NCBI RefSeq assembly: GCF_014356525.2
Contig: NC_052506.1
Span: 34,997,564 to 35,061,563, forward strand
Reading direction: 5' to 3'
Origin: Nilaparvata lugens
Lineage: Eukaryota; Arthropoda; Insecta; Hemiptera; Delphacidae
Length of the DNA stretch: 64,000 nucleotides
Positions 59,401 through 64,000 of the stretch are shown here, one piece after another. A model generated the notes under the pieces. That model made no database searches. It had not been told where the DNA came from and saw nothing but the letters and a program-made list of their open reading frames with translations. Both the position numbers and the translations under genes were made by a program. Within the stretch, counting starts at the first letter, position 1; the number at the start of each line of letters is the position of its first letter.

Positions 59401-59888
59401 CTGTTATTAGGGTGCCTGAATACTTGAATGATTTCAAACTTACTGGTTTCTAAGTTACTTATTTTAAGTTTACAAGAACAGGAACTTTAATTCACTATAC
59501 TTAGGTACCGTTTTTCAAGTTTTCAAGTTAAACATGTTAGCAATTTTTAAGTTCAAGTTATATTATAATCATAATATCAGATTCAGAACCTTAGAATACT
59601 AAGAACATTATGTCCTCCATTAGTCACAGGATAGCAGTTAATTTTCACAATACCAATTATCAAGTTGTCATACCTTTAGAGTTGTGGTCAATAACAAATA
59701 TACAGGTGCAGATAAGTTCATTCCATTGAATTATTCCAATTCATATATTATCCTAATGCTGTTTCAAGCGGGAAATAATAATAATTGAAAATAAAACAAA
59801 GAACAAACAGTTTGTTTTCTTTATTTCTATTGCAAGGCAAGTATATAGAGAAGATTTTTGGTGCGAAGGAAAGTTTTGTGCTTAATAA
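59401..59888. other. AT-rich stretch, nothing recognised
   Basis: No gene or element boundary seen. Confidence 0.45.
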
Positions 59889-60245
59889 TTATTGTTGTAG
59901 TGTGGGAATTGGATCCAATAATCCCAATATCTCTAGCTCATAATACCTTCGGCCCTTGACTATCACTTTGCGATACACAGCTCCATTCTGTACTCTGGAA
60001 ACCCTTGAGCGCAACATGATATGACTAAGTGATAATTCATCAACCATGCATAGCGTAAGTCTTACAAAAACGTTCAGAATGCTCAGTTTGATTATCCCCA
60101 CGCCAATTTTAAATGCCAGAGCTTCTTCCCCAAGGAGGCGCCATCCCGGGGTGACGTCATAGGGCCCTCCACCCCTCCCAGAGGGATGATCGCCACAGGG
60201 TGCGATCACATAAAACCTCCACGCGACGCCACCCTTTGTCCCTTA
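59889..60245 (-). CDS. Unrecognised ~118-codon open frame
   Basis: Open from just after a TAA (near 60245) to the stop at 59889. The first third is Gly/Pro-rich (GRGGGPYDVTPGWRLLGEEA), the rest hydrophobic and basic (GVGIIKLSILNVFVRLTLCM). No ATG at its beginning; the nearest in-frame Met is internal. It starts in the GC-rich island that also holds TATA-like boxes. No family recognised; it could be a chance frame or an old element. Confidence 0.22.
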
Positions 60246-60450
60246 ATAGTCAGTCAGCTAGGCGAGTCAGCCTAGTGTAGGCCCTTAGCCCTTGACGAGT
60301 GATTTTATACATGACATCACAAGGGTGAGCTCCTCAGCGCCTCTTCCTGGCTCTGTTTATAAACGAGGGTGTTATCCCGCTGCTTGCTATCAGTAGTTGG
60401 TTGCTTGAAATATGTGCCGGCCACAACCTCGGTGACATCTCCAATTAAAC
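60120..60450. promoter_or_regulatory. GC-rich island with CRE and divergent TATA-like boxes
   Basis: It has TGACGTCA (60152-60159, a perfect CRE), and TTTATAAAC (60356-60364) followed 34 bases later by TCAGTAGTT (initiator-like, A at 60392) on the plus strand. On the minus strand there is TATAAAATCA (60307-60316). Together this resembles a compact, possibly two-way, promoter. No solid gene follows on either side, and an ancient LTR promoter is an alternative. Confidence 0.3.
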
Positions 60451-60904
60451 ACCGCATAAATCATTCAACTCAATAGAGATTGGCTTTTTATGATTGCATT
60501 GAATAGAGTGGGTCTATAGATTGTTATACTATACTGTTCCATTGTCATCTCCCGCATTCCTCGTCACTCTTGATCTTCATTATATTGATTGAATATGAAA
60601 AAAGGAATGAATTATTATACTGTAGTATTCAAGCATAAGATGTGTATTGTGACTGCAATATGTGCAGATAATTCTTTAACAATTCAACTAATGATAATAA
60701 TTGATTAAAAGAATATTATAGTTGAACAGTTTAACATCAATAAAATATAAGTATCACTGCTGAAGCATTTTGAAAGCAAATTGAAATGGAAACTCATGAC
60801 GTAACACTGTTCATTATGAACTATTATTTTTTCAAAATTATCCATGAAAACGTTGTTTGACGGGTGCGCTGTAAAATGTTTATTCAATACAAAATAGTCA
60901 GTTT
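60451..60904. other. AT-rich stretch, nothing recognised
   Basis: No gene seen. Confidence 0.45.
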
Positions 60905-62180
60905 TGTCCGCTTTACTCTTCCTAATCTACGTGAACGACTTAAGTAATGGAAATCTTTTGGGGGAAATCGTATCCTTTGCAGACGACACTGCAATTTTCT
61001 ATTAAGGCCGAGATGAATTGACAATGCAAGGTAAAATGAGAGAGGATATGAAATTCATTCACTGGTGGTTTTGTAGAAATAGATCATTGCTAAACGCAGA
61101 TAAGTCAAATCTAGTTCATTTCAAGCTCAAAAACAACAAATCAAATAATACCTTACCAATACTAAAATACCATGAGTTTAATTGTGAGGATAACTTGCTT
61201 GATTGCCATTGTGGAATAATAAAGGAAACAGATTGTGTCAAGTACCTTGGTTTGCTAATAGATAGTAGGCTTTCATGGTATGAGAATATCCACAAATTGA
61301 AATTAGAAATGTTAATTTCCATAAGAAATTTTTACTTTTTGAAGGGTATGTGTCCAAAATATTTTCTAGTCCATTTATATCACACTTTAGTAGAATCGAG
61401 AATCAATTATGGACTAATTTGTTATGGATGTGCATACATCACAAATTTGAAGCCAATTATTGTAGCACAAAAGCATTTTATAAGATTAATCTGTGGCAGG
61501 CCAAGGACCGAGCACTCACTATCCCTTTTCAGGACCCTTAATATACTAACAGTCAGACATCTTTCTTGTTTAAAGCAGTTCTAGATACATTCATAAATAA
61601 AAATCAATTGATAACACAGCCTCATATCTCATATTATAATGTATAATGTTCGATACAGAAACAGAGGTCAATTACCAAGACCTAGGCTTGAACATAACAG
61701 ACGATTTTTCAAGTATGTAGGTTGTAAGCTTTTTAACGCCTTGCAACCTGACTTACAAGAGTGCCAATATAGCCGAGCGGTTAAGGCCAGATTGAAAAAA
61801 AACATTGCTGAAATTGATGATATTCAATTATTTCTATAAGAGTATTCCATAATCTAAGGTCGACATTTACATGTTTATATCAATTTTTATCATATGCTTT
61901 AAAACGTGAATTCTATAAATGTAATTTTGTGTAATTATTGTGTCATAGCACCTTTAATTTACATGTTAGCTGAATAATACCAATGATCACTCAGAATGTG
62001 CTGCCCGCACAAAAACCTGTTTAATTGCTTTATGATTTTATATTTTTTATGTTCAATACTTTTTCTCTAGTAATTCTTTTTCAAAATTTTACAGTTTTTA
62101 AATTTATGTGTAATATCCAAGTATGACTATATTTTTACTCATTTCATTTAATTTTTTTCTATTGTGAATAAAAGTATGAA
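60905..62180 (+). pseudogene. 5'-truncated LINE with RT C-terminal half
   Basis: Begins inside RT motif B-C: LLFLIYVNDLSNGN, then VSFADDTAIFY with the catalytic FADD box, a stop at 61003-61005, then SLLNADKSNLVHFKL, VKYLGLLIDSRLSWYENIHK (thumb) and a C-terminal part (RTLNILTVRHL). A frameshift or stop at 61582-61584 separates the last piece (61639-61839, RPRLEHNRRFFKYVGCKLFN...). The 3' UTR has GTGAATAAAAG near 62166. It is distinct from the LINE at 23286. Confidence 0.85.
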
Positions 62181-62383
62181 GAAGGGCCCCCACACATGAT
62201 TACCTTGGGGGTTTCATTTAGACTTTAATATACAATGTATTGTGCATGCGAAGGTGTTTGCTACACCAGTTAAGAGTGTTTTTTTCTGAAATATTTTGTA
62301 CAATGTATGTTGATTGGTCGAATAAATATTATTATATTATAAATGAATATCGAGTCATGACTGAATTAAAAAAAACCGTGTTT

Positions 62384-62450
62384 CGGATGGACATGTTAAG
62401 TTGTCGGTCCCGGCTGCCTAAAAAGCAGTCGTTAGGTCATGTCAGAGGCC
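62384..62450 (+). repeat. Conserved repeat core, second locus
   Basis: CGGATGGACATGTTAAGTTG then TCGGTCCCGGCTGCC..CAGTCGTTAGG matches 21739-21800 closely while the flanks are unrelated. It lies in a 133-codon open frame (62240-62641) that I do not regard as a gene. Confidence 0.6.
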
Positions 62451-62641
62451 CTGAAATTGATCAGTTGCGACCTGAAAACTCTGTCAGCCAGGAGCCTGAG
62501 CCATTGTTCGAGAAATTGTTCTTTCTGAGATTGCATTTCCTATTTTGCCTGGCTTTAGATCTTCAGAGAGTCCTCTGGTTTAACAATATAATTATTATAC
62601 TTCTGTGGATTAACACTTATCAACAACTCAATCTCAAATGA

Positions 62642-63098
62642 ATCGATTTAGTTCAAAATATAAATTTCTTGAATTATAAGGCTAAACGATAAAATTATAA
62701 TAAGGTTGAAGGTTGAGTGGAAAACTCATAAGTCTCTCCGTCTAATAAAGGATATTTTCATTAATTTAGTTTCCTTTACGATTCTCTGTTTCGAATCCAA
62801 TACTACAGAATCGCAGAATATTAAATTTATGATCCAGACAAGCATGTATGCTCCAAAGTTGACTGTATAATGAATGAATCGCTAATGAAAATCTACCAAT
62901 ACACTTCACTGAGTCCTTCGATCATGATTCGGATTTCATTATTCCATTGTTGATAGTCCCATAAAAAGTGGAGCACTCGAAGCTACATATGAGGGCTGTA
63001 AAATTTATTGCTTTCTCAATAGCTTGGGTAATGATCACAGGAGAGTTACTGAATAATTTGATAGGGCGTCGCCATTCGGAGCTGAACTGGATGAAAGT
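62642..63098. other. AT-rich stretch, nothing recognised
   Basis: No gene seen. Confidence 0.45.
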
Positions 63099-63100
63099 AG

Positions 63101-63460
63101 CTTAGTCTGACGCTGGTGGTGACCTATAATAATAAAGGGACTGTGAAATATTTTAAAAAGGGTTTGCATGCAACGGGACAACAGGTCGCTCAGGGATTAA
63201 AAGTATTGAAGGGGTTCAACACTTGTGAGAATAACTGGCTCAATGCAGTCTTACAAGAAAGCAACATTTGTAATGAGCGGCCTCGTATCGTTCCCCTAGA
63301 AAAAGAATGCGCCTTCAAACATGCGAATGAAATTAGCACTACACACAAGCGAGCAGTTTGTTTCCATCACGGCGCATTAGTTTTATTATTTGTCTCTCGG
63401 AGTAAGTGGGCGGCACTTTCTCTATTACTTAAATTTGAAGACATGAATGAGGAAGAGTAA
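63101..63460 (+). CDS. Unrecognised ~119-codon open frame
   Basis: Open from after the TAG at 63098-63100 to TAA at 63458-63460, with balanced composition (for example NTCENNWLNAVLQESNICNE and SKWAALSLLLKFEDMNEEE). It lacks an ATG until near the C-terminus, so if real it needs an upstream exon. GC content is above the flanks. No domain recognised. Confidence 0.22.
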   Translation, partial: LSLTLVVTYNNKGTVKYFKKGLHATGQQVAQGLKVLKGFNTCENNWLNAVLQESNICNERPRIVPLEKECAFKHANEISTTHKRAVCFHHGALVLLFVSRSKWAALSLLLKFEDMNEEE

Positions 63461-64000
63461 GCGTGTATTCATTAGATACTTTATTATCATAAGATATTTC
63501 ATATTGAAAAATAATGAATTATTACCTGTTTATGAAAATTAACACAATAGAAGTTTCATACATTTTTCTAATTGAATCGTAATATCCATTTCTCAAATAA
63601 GCTGATGTTTGTTTAAAATTATAGTGATGCTCATGCTACACTAATAACTACTCTGTGAAGCCTGGGTAGTTTGATGCTCATTGCTGAATATAGGCCTATT
63701 TATAAAACATGAACTACATAAAAAACTTGAATAAGCTTTTCTTTTAAAATAATACAGTTTGTAACCAATCTTTCGGATCTGATCAGAGCATGAAAGTTGC
63801 CAGCTCCTGAATGCTCCAATTTCTCCAATTTGAATCCACTCAGTATGCAGAAAAAGTCCTATGTAAAAAGACTCAGCATTTATACTCATACTATTTATAT
63901 TTACAATCAATCAATCATTCATTTCCAATCATTTATACTTCGCCATATTATCGAAGGAAAAAGTAATTCTATTCTTAGTAGAATTGATGGTGATGTTGTG
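63461..64000. other. AT-rich end of the window, nothing recognised
   Basis: Short frames only. Confidence 0.5.

Overview
This is an AT-rich (roughly one-third GC by eye), intron-containing and repeat-dense animal nuclear sequence. An insect is the best fit: the carrier gene has insect-like introns, the retroelements end in (TAA)n or TTGAA tails, and there are DINE-like elements. A hemipteran such as a planthopper is my guess, but nothing in the window proves it. No bacterial operons, CRISPR array, rRNA or tRNA gene was seen.

The layout is dominated by one fact. Positions 3178-30010 and 30111-51087 are two nearly identical versions of the same region, separated by a 100-N gap (30011-30110). 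Both versions stop at the gap: the left one ends in the middle of homologous sequence and the right one begins in the middle of it. This is the signature of two overlapping, unmerged haplotype contigs. I call them A (left) and B (right). The locus is probably about 27 kb shorter than the window suggests, and the A/B differences are probably structural polymorphisms.

The only gene I can name is a mitochondrial ornithine-carrier-like SLC25 gene on the minus strand: exon 1 at 10071-10140, exon 2 at 8780-9024, exon 3 at 7692-7838, exon 4 at 4409-4589 and exon 5 at 2462-2614. Its last exon lies left of the window. Upstream are NRF-1-like palindromes. Haplotype B lacks exon 2. Between the carrier and the LINE I find a two-exon reading frame for an 84-residue secreted, cysteine-rich peptide (20704-21025 minus in A; 45518-45838 plus in B). 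It is too short per exon for a simple ORF scan. Several other small exon-like frames are listed with low confidence.

Mobile elements: a 6.5-kb LTR retrotransposon with 800-bp LTRs, a gag-like ORF, a trinucleotide-phased minisatellite and no visible pol (13084-19617; the empty site is preserved in B); a TIR element nested in a Tc1-like transposase relic (11509-13048); a broken LINE reverse transcriptase (23290-25222), which B splits by an inversion; DINE-1/Helentron-like elements with 166-bp central repeats (43770-45097 and 52566-53781); and two further LINE fragments (58867-59400 and 60905-62180).

Right of 51088 the sequence is single-copy in this window. It holds the DINE-like tandem pair, long AT-rich stretches, a GC-rich island at 57.8-58.2 kb, a TATA-bearing GC-rich island at 60.1-60.45 kb, LINE debris and a 120-codon open frame near 63.1-63.5 kb.
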